Positions 35,244-44,400 of a stretch of 64,000 nucleotides of DNA are shown piece by piece. The DNA comes from CBDCVY01 sp965223245 (GTDB lineage Bacteria; Nitrospinota; Nitrospinia; Nitrospinales; Nitrospinaceae). The first letter of the stretch is position 1, and every line of letters begins with the position of its first letter. Location of the stretch: the NCBI GenBank assembly GCA_965223245.1, contig CBDCVY010000013.1, positions 868,001-932,000 on the forward strand. The letters run 5' to 3'. The position numbers were made by a program, and so were the translations under genes. Under the pieces are notes generated by a model. It worked only from the letters and a program-made list of their open reading frames with translations. It searched no databases and was not told where the DNA came from.

Positions 35244-36449
35244 ATGAAAGCTGTCATTTTAGCAGCCGGACAATCCCATAAGCTCAAACCTTTTTCGGAT
35301 ACTCGTCCCAATCCAATGATATCAGTGGCTGGTGGATATCTTTTTGGCCATAGTTTGTCTTTGTTAAAAAGTGCGGGTATCAATGATATCTTTGTGGTTG
35401 TGGGGCATAAAAAAGAGAAACTGATTGAGCATGTAGGTGAACTGTCCAATAACGGATTAAACCTTCAATTTGTAGAACAAAAAAAACCATTAGGCATTGG
35501 AGATGCCGTTCTTCAAATTCGAAAGAAAATATCTCCTGGTGAATACTTCTTGTTGATTTATGGAGATATTATTACGGCATCGAATATATATTCTAAAACA
35601 CTGCAATCCTTCCATGCGTTCAAAAGTCCTGTCGCATCGATTTGTCTGCCGCCCTCGAACGAAATGTTTGGTAATGTTTTTTTAAATGCCAATATGTCTA
35701 TCACCAATATAATTGAAAAGCCTAAAGGAAATGATTTAGGAAACTATGTTTTGTCCGGTGTTTATATACTTCCCGAATCATTTTTCTCGATTTTGGAAAA
35801 GAATAAGAAATCCATGGAAAAAGCTATTCAAAAACTGGTGAAGCAGGAAGGACTCCGTGCTTCAATGTGGGAAGATGAGTGGCTGGACATTGTTTATCCT
35901 TGGGAAATTTTAACAGCTAATCGCATAATTATGGATTCGTGGGAAAGCTCTTCTATTTCAAAGTCCGCTGTTTTAGAATCTAATGTAACCATACAGGGCA
36001 CAGTTCATATTGAAGATAATGTAGTCATTAAAGCAGGCGCTGTTTTGGAGGGCCCTTGCTATATTGGGGAAGGCGTTTATATTGGAAACAATACTTTAAT
36101 TCGAAGTTATACTTCCATGGGATCTAATTGTTCTGTGGGATATGGAGTTGAATTAAAAAATTGTGTTGTTCAAAGCCATTCTCACATAGGAAGATTGTCT
36201 TTTATTGGAGACAGTGTTCTAGGGGAGAATGTGGATATTGGCGCAGGAACTATGACGGTAAATCGACATTTGGATTGGGAAACGGTTAAATGGAAACAAG
36301 GTAAAAAACCTATTGATACAAAAAGGACTAAACTAGGATCCTTCATTGGTGATAATGCCATTGTGGGTGCTGGGAATACCATCCAACCCGGTACAGTTAT
36401 CCCTCCGGGTAAAGTGTTACCTCCTAGATTTTCAGTAATGAATAAATAA
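35244..36449 (+). CDS. Two-domain nucleotidyltransferase/left-handed beta-helix protein (archaeal GlmU-like)
   Basis: The 401-residue protein has an N-terminal sugar nucleotidyltransferase fold (1-230) and a C-terminal left-handed parallel beta-helix (about 238-390) rich in hexapeptide repeats. The helix holds IGDSVLGENVDIGAGTMT (321-338) and LGSFIGDNAIVGAGNTI (364-380), the block known from archaeal-type acetyl/nucleotidyltransferases. The N-terminal signature is degenerate: LAAGQSHKLKP replaces LAAG-x-GTR-x-P, and RPNPM replaces RPKPM, so the catalytic Arg and Lys appear lost. The helix domain may supply glucosamine-1-phosphate acetyltransferase, complementing the single-domain glmU. However, the archaeal His/Tyr pair seems replaced (RLSF, 317-320), so this too is inference. 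glmS follows 18 bases later. Confidence 0.8.
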   Translation: MKAVILAAGQSHKLKPFSDTRPNPMISVAGGYLFGHSLSLLKSAGINDIFVVVGHKKEKLIEHVGELSNNGLNLQFVEQKKPLGIGDAVLQIRKKISPGEYFLLIYGDIITASNIYSKTLQSFHAFKSPVASICLPPSNEMFGNVFLNANMSITNIIEKPKGNDLGNYVLSGVYILPESFFSILEKNKKSMEKAIQKLVKQEGLRASMWEDEWLDIVYPWEILTANRIIMDSWESSSISKSAVLESNVTIQGTVHIEDNVVIKAGAVLEGPCYIGEGVYIGNNTLIRSYTSMGSNCSVGYGVELKNCVVQSHSHIGRLSFIGDSVLGENVDIGAGTMTVNRHLDWETVKWKQGKKPIDTKRTKLGSFIGDNAIVGAGNTIQPGTVIPPGKVLPPRFSVMNK

Positions 36450-36467
36450 TTTACTTTTTAAAGTTAT

Positions 36468-38288
36468 ATGTGCGGAATCAGTGGGGCTGTTGGCCTTAAT
36501 GACATTTCAAATTTATTATTCGAGAGCATCCGAAACTTAGAATATCGTGGTTATGATTCTTGCGGGGTTGCTTTGATGAATAAGAATTCAATTATTGTAA
36601 AGAAAAATACCGGTGAAGTTAAAGCAGTTTACGATAAAGAAAGTATTTTAAGGCATACCTCGAAAATGGGGATAGCTCATACACGATGGGCTACTCATGG
36701 AAAAGTAACTAAAGAGAATACACATCCTTTCTTATCGTGTGATAAAAAGTTTGCAGTCGTGCATAACGGAATAATATCCAATTATGATGCTCTTCGATCC
36801 ACATTGATTAAGGAAGGTCATAAGTTTTATTCCGAAACTGATACTGAGGTGATTCCTCATTTGCTTGAAAAGTTTTATAAGCAAGTCAAAGATGTCGAAA
36901 CGGCGCTGGTCAGGACATTGAATGTTTTGGAAGGTACCTTTGCTATTGCCTTGATTTCTTATTACAAACCAGAACATATTTATTGCGCTAAAAGGGAATC
37001 CCCTTTGTTGCTGGGAATAGGAGATGAAGTTAAATTCGTGGGTTCAGACTTTAACTCATTCATAGATTACACAAAAAATGCAGTTATTATTGATGATGAC
37101 GAATATGCCATTATCACGAAAGATAGTTTTGTCGTTAAAAATTCTATCACCCGCGAAGAAATCAATAAACCGATAACCAAAATTGAATGGGATAGTGAGA
37201 CATCAAAAAAAGGGGGGTATCCTCATTATATGTTGAAGGAAATTCATGAGCAGCCTCAAACAGTTATTAATGCATTAAAAATTCCCGAAAGCACTATTGA
37301 TCAAATGGTGGATTTGATTCATGAGAGCTCGACTTGTCATTTGATTGGGGTGGGTACTACTTTTTATGTCGCAATGTATGCTAATTACGTATTTTCTTTA
37401 TATGCCGGCAAATTTATTCCAGCTATTAGTTCAGACGAATTTGTATCTTTATCTCCAGTCGAAGAAAATAGTTTTGTTCTGGCAGTTTCCCAATCCGGAG
37501 AAACCTATGATACGCTTTCTGCCTTAAAGTACGCCCAATCAAAAGGAGCCAAGACAGGGGCTATAGTGAATGTCATGGGTTCATCTTTGGCGCGGTTAGT
37601 AGATTGCACCATACTTCAAGGTTCAGGGCCAGAAATATGTGTTATTAGTACCAAAGCAGCATTTACACAAATGGTATTGTTAACAAAAATTGCTTTAAAA
37701 CTGGGGCTAAAACGAAAGTTTATTTCCAAAAAACAGTACAATGAACGCCTAAGTGCACTGAAGGAAATGCCTGAAATCATTCATGGGATTTTAAATGAAC
37801 GATCTGGGTTTATTCATCGAATTGCCCATCAACATGCTCAAGTGAAACATTGGTTATATTTAGGAAGGGGAATCTATTATCCCGTTGCATTGGAATCTGC
37901 TTTAAAAATGAAAGAAGTGGCTTATGTGCATGCTGAAGGTATGCCATGCGGTTTTCTCAAGCATGGAACTTTGGCAATGATAGATTCGAATATCAATTCA
38001 ATTGTTTTTATTCCGCCAAAGAATGACAAAGAATTATATGAAGCCACATTGGCCAGCGTTGCAGAGATTCGTGCCCGATCCGGATATGTTTTAGGAATTC
38101 ATTTTGATGAACGCGGAAAAAATAAAGACCTTTTTAGTGAAGAACTAATACTCCCACCAGTGCCTAAAATTACAGCACCTCTAATTCAATTAATAATTGC
38201 TCAAATGCTTGCTTATTTTACTGCCACCTCCCTGAAAAGAAACGTGGATAAGCCGCGTTCTCTTGCCAAATCCGTAACAGTAGGTTAG
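36468..38288 (+). CDS. glmS: Glutamine-fructose-6-phosphate aminotransferase (isomerizing)
   Basis: GlmS makes glucosamine-6-phosphate, the first committed step to UDP-GlcNAc. The 606-residue protein starts with MCGISGAVG, whose Cys (residue 2, first after Met removal) is the glutaminase nucleophile. The glutaminase domain includes EYRGYDSCGVAL and THTRWATHG-like IAHTRWATHGKVT. Two SIS domains follow (about 290-420 and 460-600), with VSQSGETYDTL (~342-352) and the C-terminal KPRSLAKSVTV. The length is typical. It sits directly after the two GlmU-type genes, so the pathway genes are clustered. Confidence 0.97.
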   Translation: MCGISGAVGLNDISNLLFESIRNLEYRGYDSCGVALMNKNSIIVKKNTGEVKAVYDKESILRHTSKMGIAHTRWATHGKVTKENTHPFLSCDKKFAVVHNGIISNYDALRSTLIKEGHKFYSETDTEVIPHLLEKFYKQVKDVETALVRTLNVLEGTFAIALISYYKPEHIYCAKRESPLLLGIGDEVKFVGSDFNSFIDYTKNAVIIDDDEYAIITKDSFVVKNSITREEINKPITKIEWDSETSKKGGYPHYMLKEIHEQPQTVINALKIPESTIDQMVDLIHESSTCHLIGVGTTFYVAMYANYVFSLYAGKFIPAISSDEFVSLSPVEENSFVLAVSQSGETYDTLSALKYAQSKGAKTGAIVNVMGSSLARLVDCTILQGSGPEICVISTKAAFTQMVLLTKIALKLGLKRKFISKKQYNERLSALKEMPEIIHGILNERSGFIHRIAHQHAQVKHWLYLGRGIYYPVALESALKMKEVAYVHAEGMPCGFLKHGTLAMIDSNINSIVFIPPKNDKELYEATLASVAEIRARSGYVLGIHFDERGKNKDLFSEELILPPVPKITAPLIQLIIAQMLAYFTATSLKRNVDKPRSLAKSVTVG

Positions 38289-38306
38289 TCTAACCCATAT
38301 TTTTGT

Positions 38307-38338
38307 ACCGCTGAGTTCAAGTGGTGTGAAAATTTTTT
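38307..38338 (+). terminator. Possible weak terminator after glmS
   Basis: ACCGCT (38307-38312) pairs with AGTGGT (38320-38325), including one G-U pair, over a 7-base loop. Seven bases later comes a run of six T (38333-38338). The gap between stem and T-run is long, so this is a weak candidate. It lies between glmS and thiDN. Confidence 0.25.
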
Positions 38339-38373
38339 GCGCCTGTTTTTTTAATTTTAAAAACTAATTTAGT

Positions 38374-39762
38374 ATGAGAAAAGTCAATACCGTCTTGACC
38401 ATTGCTGGATCTGATTCTAGTGGAGGTGCCGGCATTCAAGCAGATATAAAAACCATTAGTGCTCATGGTTTACTGGGGACCTCAGTGGTCACTTCTATAA
38501 CTTCACAAAATTCATATGGAGTTCAAGCAACACATAACCTGAATCCAGAACACATTGAATCTCAGTTAAAGGCAATCTTTGAAGATTTAAAACCCTTAGC
38601 TGTTAAAACAGGAATGCTAGGTGCGGAAGGAATCGTAAAGGTCGTTTCGAAGTATTTGAAAAAATATAAAGTGAAAAATTTGGTGGTGGACCCCATTCTA
38701 TTGTCGACTAATGGGTATCCTTTGCTTTCGAATGAAGGAATTCGGGTAATGGAAAACTTATTATTCCCACTTGCTAAACTAGTGACACCGAATTTGTCGG
38801 AAGCAGAGAAGTTGTCAGGTGTTCGCATAAAAAAATCCTCTGATCGAGTTAAGGCAGCACGGGCAATATTGAAAAAAGGAGCTCAGGGGGTTTTAATTAA
38901 AGGGGGGCATGCAATGGATAATGCTGATGACTTTTTCTTTGATGGGAAAAATAAGGTTGTTTTCCCAGGTAAACGCTTTCCCTTAGAAAATCTCCATGGA
39001 ACAGGATGTGTGCTTTCTGCAGCGATTGCTTCACGTTTAGCTAAAGGTGAAGCAATTATTGAAGCTATCCAAGAGGCCAAGAATTTTATTGGAGTGGCAA
39101 TCAGTCAGGGTATTTTCCCGGGAAAGGGAGCTGGCTGTGTTGATCCAATGGGCAAATATTATCTGAAACAATTACGGGAAGACCTTATTCAACAAGTGAC
39201 TAAACTAGTAGAAACCTTAAAGTCTTATCCGTTAGGTTACTTAATTCCAGAGGTGCAATCTAATATCGGAGTGGGACTTTCAGAAGCCTTTACGCCAGAT
39301 GATGTTGTAGCAATACCGGGACGAATAGTTAAAAAAGGAAAAGAAATTGCAACTATTGCTTCTCCTGAGTTTGGTGCCTCTCAACATGTGGCAAAAATTG
39401 TTTTAACTGTAATGCGTGCTGATGCAACTAAACGTGCGGTGATGAATATTAAGTTTACAGAATCATTGCTAAAAATATGTAATAAGCTGGGATTTAAAAT
39501 TAGCTCATTTAGTCGTTATAAAGAACCCAAAAATATTAAGCAACTAGAAGGATCATCGTTAGAATGGGGTACCTATCAAGCTATTTCAGATTTTGGGGGA
39601 GTTCCAGATATAATTTTTGACGTAGGGGGCCAAGGTAAAGAGGAAATGATCCGAGTCATTGCTAAAAACCCGTTAGATTTACAGAAAAAAATACTTAAAA
39701 TCCACCGTCTTGCAATGAAAGAGCTCCCGGATAAAGAAATTGATATATGGAGAAAGAAATAA
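38374..39762 (+). CDS. thiDN: ThiD-ThiN fusion: HMP-P kinase / archaeal-type thiamine-phosphate synthase
   Basis: The N-terminal ThiD domain (1-~265) phosphorylates hydroxymethylpyrimidine (phosphate); it shows LTIAGSDSSGGAGIQADIKT (8-27), KTGMLG near 73 and the catalytic LHGTGCVLSAAIASRLAKGE (~207-226). The C-terminal ThiN domain (~275-462) is the thiamine-phosphate synthase type common in archaea, recognised by VGLSEAFTPDDVVAIPGRI, EFGASQHVAKIVL and DVGGQGKEEMIRV. ThiN replaces ThiE, so this single protein would make HMP-PP and couple it to the thiazole. No thiamine riboswitch was found in its 85-base upstream gap. Bifunctional ThiDN proteins are known in archaea and some bacteria. Confidence 0.88.
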   Translation: MRKVNTVLTIAGSDSSGGAGIQADIKTISAHGLLGTSVVTSITSQNSYGVQATHNLNPEHIESQLKAIFEDLKPLAVKTGMLGAEGIVKVVSKYLKKYKVKNLVVDPILLSTNGYPLLSNEGIRVMENLLFPLAKLVTPNLSEAEKLSGVRIKKSSDRVKAARAILKKGAQGVLIKGGHAMDNADDFFFDGKNKVVFPGKRFPLENLHGTGCVLSAAIASRLAKGEAIIEAIQEAKNFIGVAISQGIFPGKGAGCVDPMGKYYLKQLREDLIQQVTKLVETLKSYPLGYLIPEVQSNIGVGLSEAFTPDDVVAIPGRIVKKGKEIATIASPEFGASQHVAKIVLTVMRADATKRAVMNIKFTESLLKICNKLGFKISSFSRYKEPKNIKQLEGSSLEWGTYQAISDFGGVPDIIFDVGGQGKEEMIRVIAKNPLDLQKKILKIHRLAMKELPDKEIDIWRKK

Positions 39763-39821
39763 GCCTCTAAAAAGTGTAGATTTTTTACCAATCCAATTTA
39801 GGGTGAAAAACTAAACCTAGG

Positions 39822-41762
39822 TCACAGTAAGGTTTTATCGATCAAAATTTCTGATTGCTCTTTTGCATTATCCAGCCATTCCTTAAAAACTAAGTTTCCT
39901 TTTTCTTTTTTCAATACAGAGTAGGTTTCCTGTTTTTGTTCATTTGTGGGTTCCCCGGCTTCTTCACGCTCCACAATTTGGATTAAATAATGGGAATGCT
40001 TTGAAGAGCCCTTTGTGGTTTCTCCTGGTTTTAAATTAAATACTGCATCCTTAATTTCTTTGATGTTCCCAATCCCAGGAATAGTGTCAGCCATACTGAA
40101 AAAAGGAGTTTCATCGATCTCCAATTTATTCTCTTTAGCTATTGCATCTAAACTTTTTTCGGTCTTTAAACGCTTTAATAAAGATTTCATTTTTGCTTTG
40201 GTATTGGATTCGCTAATTTGATCATCATATTCTTTTGAGACCTCTTCAAGCACAGCATCCATTTCAGGAATGTGAGGAGACTTGCGCTCTACTACTTTTA
40301 TTAAATAGGATGCATCAGAAGTGTTCACGGGTTCACTGACTTCATTGTCTTTTAATATAAAAGCGGCATTAAAAAATTCCGGAACAATTCCAATATCAGG
40401 GACATTATGATTTGTAGTGGAAATGAAGTCAGTGGACTTAACATCCGTATTAAATTTTTTAGCCGCCTTTTCTAAATCACTATCGGTTGAAGCCATTTGA
40501 TGGATTTTTTTAATTTTCCGGCGAACTCTTTGTTGGATTTTTCGGGATTCAAGTTTTTTGGTGATTTCTTCTTTAACTTCACTAACGGGTTTTTTGCGTT
40601 CCTCTTTCAATTCTTCTAATTTAATAATGTGGTATCCAAATACAGTTTTAATGGGGCCAGCTAATTCTCCAGCTTTTAAATTATCTAAAGCTTTTTCAAA
40701 TTCTGGAACCATAGTCCCTTTTGTAAATTGACCTAAATCGCCTCCTCTTGGGCCTGAGCCAGGATCCTCTGAATGTTCCTTTGCCATTTCGGCAAAATCT
40801 TTTCCGTCCTTAATTTTTTGGAGAATGTCTTCAGCCTTTTTCTTAGCTTTTTGTTCAGCCTCATCCATGGCCTTTTTTTTAGCTTCTTCGGACGCATCTC
40901 CCTCCGGTAATTCTGGTAGAGCTTTAATTAGAATATGGCGTGCACGATAACGCTTTTTAAGAATGTAGTCTGCTTCATGGGCATCGTAATAATCCTGAAT
41001 ATCTTCCTCATGAATTTTTATTTCGTCTTTAAGAGTTTCTTTTGTAAGTTTAATGTACTTAACTTTAATTTGTTCAGGAACTTCAAATTTGGTTTTGTTC
41101 TTTTCAAAATACTTTTTTAATTCTTCATCTGAGGGAGGGTTTTCGGGTTTGAAATATTTTTTTGGAAACTGAATGTATTTAAATTTTAATTTTTCGTTTT
41201 CTTTTTTGAAAGCTTCCAGCATCTCAGGTTCTGAAATTTTTGTGTTGGATTTTATTACCTGCTCAATTTTTTGAAGCAACATAATTTCCCGTTGGCTGCC
41301 CTCAAATTCTTTTGCTGAAATCCGGTTGAAATTGAGAAAGTTTTTGTAAAGGCTGGGATCGAATGAATCGTCCTTTTGAAAGGAAGGATTTTCTTTAATT
41401 TTGTTGGTGAGCTCCTGATCGCTAACCTGAATATTGTATTTTTTGGCTTCCGCTAATAGGATTTTTTTCTGAATTAAGCCATCAAGCGCTGTATTCTTAA
41501 GGTCCAATTTTTCAATAAGATCCTGGGAAAATTGGCCTTTAAATTGAGACCGGTAATAGTTGATTAAATTATTGAAGGATCGGTCATATTCATTGAGTAA
41601 TATCTTTTCTCCATTTACCGTTGCAATGACGCCACTACGGCCTCCGCTACGTCCTCCCATTCCCCAGGAATAAAAAATAGTGCCAACAAAGGCGAAAACT
41701 ATTAGCCATAATATGGATTTAATCATCCAAGAATCAGCATGTTTGCGAATCAGGTTTAACAT
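39822..41762 (-). CDS. PpiD/SurA-type membrane-anchored peptidyl-prolyl isomerase
   Basis: PpiD-type proteins help fold proteins leaving the Sec channel in the periplasm. I chose the ATG at 41762 (646 residues), because MLNLIRKHADSWMIK followed by a single membrane helix (about 17-33) is the classical PpiD start. GGGAG lies about ten bases upstream; an ORF extension to 41906 adds an unconserved Cys-rich stretch. SurA N-terminal and helical domains (45-200) are followed by one parvulin PPIC domain (about 270-385, RYRARHILIKA to FGYHIIKLEEL). An Ala/Lys/Glu-rich insert (289-312) lies after the first strand. The C-terminal half has a second degenerate chaperone-like part. Confidence 0.9.
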   Translation of the reverse strand: MLNLIRKHADSWMIKSILWLIVFAFVGTIFYSWGMGGRSGGRSGVIATVNGEKILLNEYDRSFNNLINYYRSQFKGQFSQDLIEKLDLKNTALDGLIQKKILLAEAKKYNIQVSDQELTNKIKENPSFQKDDSFDPSLYKNFLNFNRISAKEFEGSQREIMLLQKIEQVIKSNTKISEPEMLEAFKKENEKLKFKYIQFPKKYFKPENPPSDEELKKYFEKNKTKFEVPEQIKVKYIKLTKETLKDEIKIHEEDIQDYYDAHEADYILKKRYRARHILIKALPELPEGDASEEAKKKAMDEAEQKAKKKAEDILQKIKDGKDFAEMAKEHSEDPGSGPRGGDLGQFTKGTMVPEFEKALDNLKAGELAGPIKTVFGYHIIKLEELKEERKKPVSEVKEEITKKLESRKIQQRVRRKIKKIHQMASTDSDLEKAAKKFNTDVKSTDFISTTNHNVPDIGIVPEFFNAAFILKDNEVSEPVNTSDASYLIKVVERKSPHIPEMDAVLEEVSKEYDDQISESNTKAKMKSLLKRLKTEKSLDAIAKENKLEIDETPFFSMADTIPGIGNIKEIKDAVFNLKPGETTKGSSKHSHYLIQIVEREEAGEPTNEQKQETYSVLKKEKGNLVFKEWLDNAKEQSEILIDKTLL

Positions 41763-42021
41763 GAAAAACACTCCCAAGGTTAAGAAAAAGATGTTACAAT
41801 TCAGTGGTTGACATACTATAAAACAAGGTCTTGATTGGCAACCATTTATTCCGGCCTTTTTTGAGCAAAAGTTACATTTGAATCTTTGTATAAAGTCTAG
41901 TATCAATCCTATTGTTCATCAGTTCTATTAAATTATGGTTAATTGGACCCAACCTCTAACTTATTAACAAAAACAATAGTTTACGTCATTTATTCGGTAA
42001 ACTTCAAGCAAGGTAGCAAAC
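41763..42021. other. Intergenic region between ppiD-like gene and mreB
   Basis: This 259-base gap separates two divergent genes and should hold both promoters. No hexamer pair stood out clearly enough to annotate. The Cys-rich ORF extension of the ppiD-like gene here is not supported. Confidence 0.4.
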
Positions 42022-43044
42022 GTGTTTGATTTTTTTTGGGATTTAGTTTCTAACGAAATTGCAATCGACCTGGGAACAGCTAACACTTTAGTTTATGTGA
42101 AAAACCGAGGAATTTGTTTGAGAGAACCCTCGGTTGTTGCCATTAATAAAAACACAAAAGAAGTGCAGGCTGTCGGTTCTGAAGCAAAGCAAATGTTAGG
42201 CAGGGCACCTGCCAATATTGAGGCTATCCGTCCTATGAAGGATGGTGTTATAGCCCATTTTGAAGTCACGCAACAAATGATTAAGCATTTCATTCAAAAG
42301 GTTCATAACAATCGGAGGACCTTAGTTCGCCCAAGGGTAGTCATTGCTGCCCCATCTGGGATTACACAAGTGGAAAAACGGGCGGTTCGTGATTCTGCAG
42401 AATCTGCAGGAGCTCGAGAAGTATTTATCGTTGAGGAGCCTATGGCAGCTGCAATCGGTGTCGATTTGCCTATCAAAGAGCCTACCGGTAATATGATTAT
42501 TGATATTGGTGGAGGCACAACGGAGGTCGCCATCATTTCAATGTCTGGAATTGTATTTAGTAAGTCTGTTCGGGTTGCCGGCGACGAAATGGACGAGGCT
42601 ATCGTCAATTTTGTTAAACGAAAATATAATTTGCTTATTGGGGAGCGTACCGCTGAAGAAGTTAAAATAAAAATTGGTTCTGCCTATCCATTGGATCAAA
42701 GATCGACTATTGAGATTAAAGGTCGCGACTTAGTTGCCGGGATACCTAAGACTTTAGTCATATCTGATGAGGAGGTACGTGAAGCATTACAAGAAACGTT
42801 TAGTACTATTGTTGAATCCGTAAAAATTTCTTTAGAACGTACTCCACCCGAATTAGCTGCAGATATAGTTGATAAAGGTGTTGTGGTTGCTGGTGGAGGG
42901 TCATTAATAAAAGGATTAGATGTTTTATTACGAGAGGCCACGGGTTTACCAATCACGCTCGCAGATGATCCGCTCTCAGCAGTAGCCCTAGGTGCTGGAA
43001 AATTACTATCCGATCCAAAACTCTTAAAAAAGGTAACCTTTTAA
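42022..43044 (+). CDS. mreB: Rod shape-determining protein MreB
   Basis: MreB is the bacterial actin that guides the lateral wall synthesis machine. The 340-residue protein has the phosphate-1 loop IAIDLGTANTLVYVK (14-28), phosphate-2 DIGGGTTEVAIIS (~159-171) and the adenosine motif VVAGGGSLIKGLDVLL (~284-299). The amphipathic N-terminus MFDFFWDLVSN fits the membrane-binding helix of Gram-negative MreB. The start is GTG. It is 6 bases before mreC. Confidence 0.97.
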   Translation: MFDFFWDLVSNEIAIDLGTANTLVYVKNRGICLREPSVVAINKNTKEVQAVGSEAKQMLGRAPANIEAIRPMKDGVIAHFEVTQQMIKHFIQKVHNNRRTLVRPRVVIAAPSGITQVEKRAVRDSAESAGAREVFIVEEPMAAAIGVDLPIKEPTGNMIIDIGGGTTEVAIISMSGIVFSKSVRVAGDEMDEAIVNFVKRKYNLLIGERTAEEVKIKIGSAYPLDQRSTIEIKGRDLVAGIPKTLVISDEEVREALQETFSTIVESVKISLERTPPELAADIVDKGVVVAGGGSLIKGLDVLLREATGLPITLADDPLSAVALGAGKLLSDPKLLKKVTF

Positions 43045-43050
43045 TAAAAA

Positions 43051-43866
43051 GTGTGGATAAGAGGACTCAAAAATAGAAAACGGGTTTTCATTTTTGTTTC
43101 CATTCTCTTGGTTTCTTTTGTCTTAATGACCGTTAACATTAAACGGTCCAGCCATCCCACTCCCGTTGAGAAATTTTTTCTTTGGGTGGTTTCACCACTT
43201 CAGAGCTTCTTCACTCTCACTGTAGATTCTGTGGCCGATGTTATTGATGGCTATTTTTATTTCGTTAATACTACCCAAGAAAATGAAGGCCTGAAACAAA
43301 AGGTTGAACAACTTTCAAATGAGAATAACTATCTTAAGGAAGAAGTGAGACGATTGGCCCGTATCGCCCAATTGGCAGATTACCAAAGTCATAGAAATTT
43401 AAACTCAATCGTAGCTACGGTAATTGGGAAGGATGCAACTCAATGGGTCAAGATGGTGTTTGTCGACAAAGGAACTCAAGATGGTGTAAGAGAAAACCAG
43501 CCTGTTGTAACTGAAACGGGTATTGTGGGCCATATCATTCAAGCGGGCACAACCACTTCAAAAGTTTTGTTGATCGTTGATAGCCGAAGTGCGGTGGATG
43601 CATTGTTTCAGGAGTCTCGTGTTTCCGGAGTGATAAGTGGAAATGGAACGGAAGAATGTAATATGAAGTATGTACCTATTGACGCTCCTGTGGAAGTAGG
43701 GGATCTTGTTTTGTCCTCCGGACTGGGAGGGATTTTTCCAAAAGGTCTTTTGGTTGGAAGAGTGAAGCAGGTGACCCAAATGGAACATGGGCTTTTTAAA
43801 GATATTACGGTTACTCCTACGGCAGATTTAACACGCTTAGAAGAAGTATTAATTTTATTGTCATAA
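43051..43866 (+). CDS. mreC: Rod shape-determining protein MreC
   Basis: MreC is a bitopic periplasmic scaffold of the elongasome that activates PBP2. The 271-residue protein has a short cytoplasmic N-terminus, one membrane helix (~12-28) and a coiled coil (about 75-110). The beta-barrel MreC core follows, with VIGKDATQWVKMVFVDKG (~124-141) and GVVSGNGTEECNM-like VSGVISGNGTEE. It starts with GTG, and mreD follows after a few bases. Typical length. Confidence 0.95.
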   Translation: MWIRGLKNRKRVFIFVSILLVSFVLMTVNIKRSSHPTPVEKFFLWVVSPLQSFFTLTVDSVADVIDGYFYFVNTTQENEGLKQKVEQLSNENNYLKEEVRRLARIAQLADYQSHRNLNSIVATVIGKDATQWVKMVFVDKGTQDGVRENQPVVTETGIVGHIIQAGTTTSKVLLIVDSRSAVDALFQESRVSGVISGNGTEECNMKYVPIDAPVEVGDLVLSSGLGGIFPKGLLVGRVKQVTQMEHGLFKDITVTPTADLTRLEEVLILLS

Positions 43867-43881
43867 TAATTGGGTTGCCCT

Positions 43882-44400
43882 ATGTGGCTGCTTTTGATTT
43901 TTCTAATTTATTTTTTAGTCTTTTTTTCAATCCAAACCAGTTTGTTGGATTTGATAGCTATTGCAGGAGTCACACCCGATTTAGCATTGATTCTTACACT
44001 TTATGGAACGGTTATCCTGAAAAATGAGAGGAGTATTGTAGTTGGTTGCTTCATTGGCTTTATCCAAGATTGTTTCTCTGCTGGAATTTTAGGGGTCAAT
44101 ACTCTTTCTAAAGGATTAATTAGCTTTATTTTTTCAGGATTAAGAAAAAATATTATTGTTGAAGGATTTATTCCTATTGCAATATTTTCATTTGTATCAT
44201 CTCTTTTTGACGGCTTAGTATTTTATTTTTCTTCTTTGCTGTTATTTAAAGCAGAAACATCTGTTACTTTTCTGTATTCTAAGTTAATCGTTTACTCCTT
44301 TTATAATGCTGCTATAGCCCCTATTATTTTTTACTTTCTAAATCTAAATAAAAACTGGTTGGTTAAAAAGTTTCCAAGTTTAGAGGGAGCGGTGCAATGA
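43882..44400 (+). CDS. mreD: Rod shape-determining protein MreD
   Basis: MreD is a small polytopic partner of MreC. The protein (172 residues from ATG 43882; a TTG at 43870 adds four) has five to six transmembrane helices. It has the family-like VTPDLALILTLYGTVILK and FIGFIQDCFSAGILGVNTLSKGLISF, given in parts, in the second and third helices. Sequence conservation in this family is low; identity rests on hydropathy and position between mreC and mrdA. It overlaps mrdA as ATGA. Confidence 0.88.
   Translation: MWLLLIFLIYFLVFFSIQTSLLDLIAIAGVTPDLALILTLYGTVILKNERSIVVGCFIGFIQDCFSAGILGVNTLSKGLISFIFSGLRKNIIVEGFIPIAIFSFVSSLFDGLVFYFSSLLLFKAETSVTFLYSKLIVYSFYNAAIAPIIFYFLNLNKNWLVKKFPSLEGAVQ

Noticed and set aside
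34453..36449. Frameshifted full-length GlmU
   Set aside because: The second gene starts its own complete nucleotidyltransferase fold after a 41-base gap, so the two are separate genes rather than halves of one.
38289..38373. Thiamine pyrophosphate riboswitch upstream of thiDN
   Set aside because: The gap is only 85 bases and lacks the conserved CTGAGA and ACCTGAT boxes; only an isolated CTGAG is present.
41763..41906. N-terminal 48-residue extension of the ppiD-like protein
   Set aside because: The extension is Cys-rich and unlike the family; the MLNLIRKHADSW start with its ribosome site and membrane helix is the conserved one.
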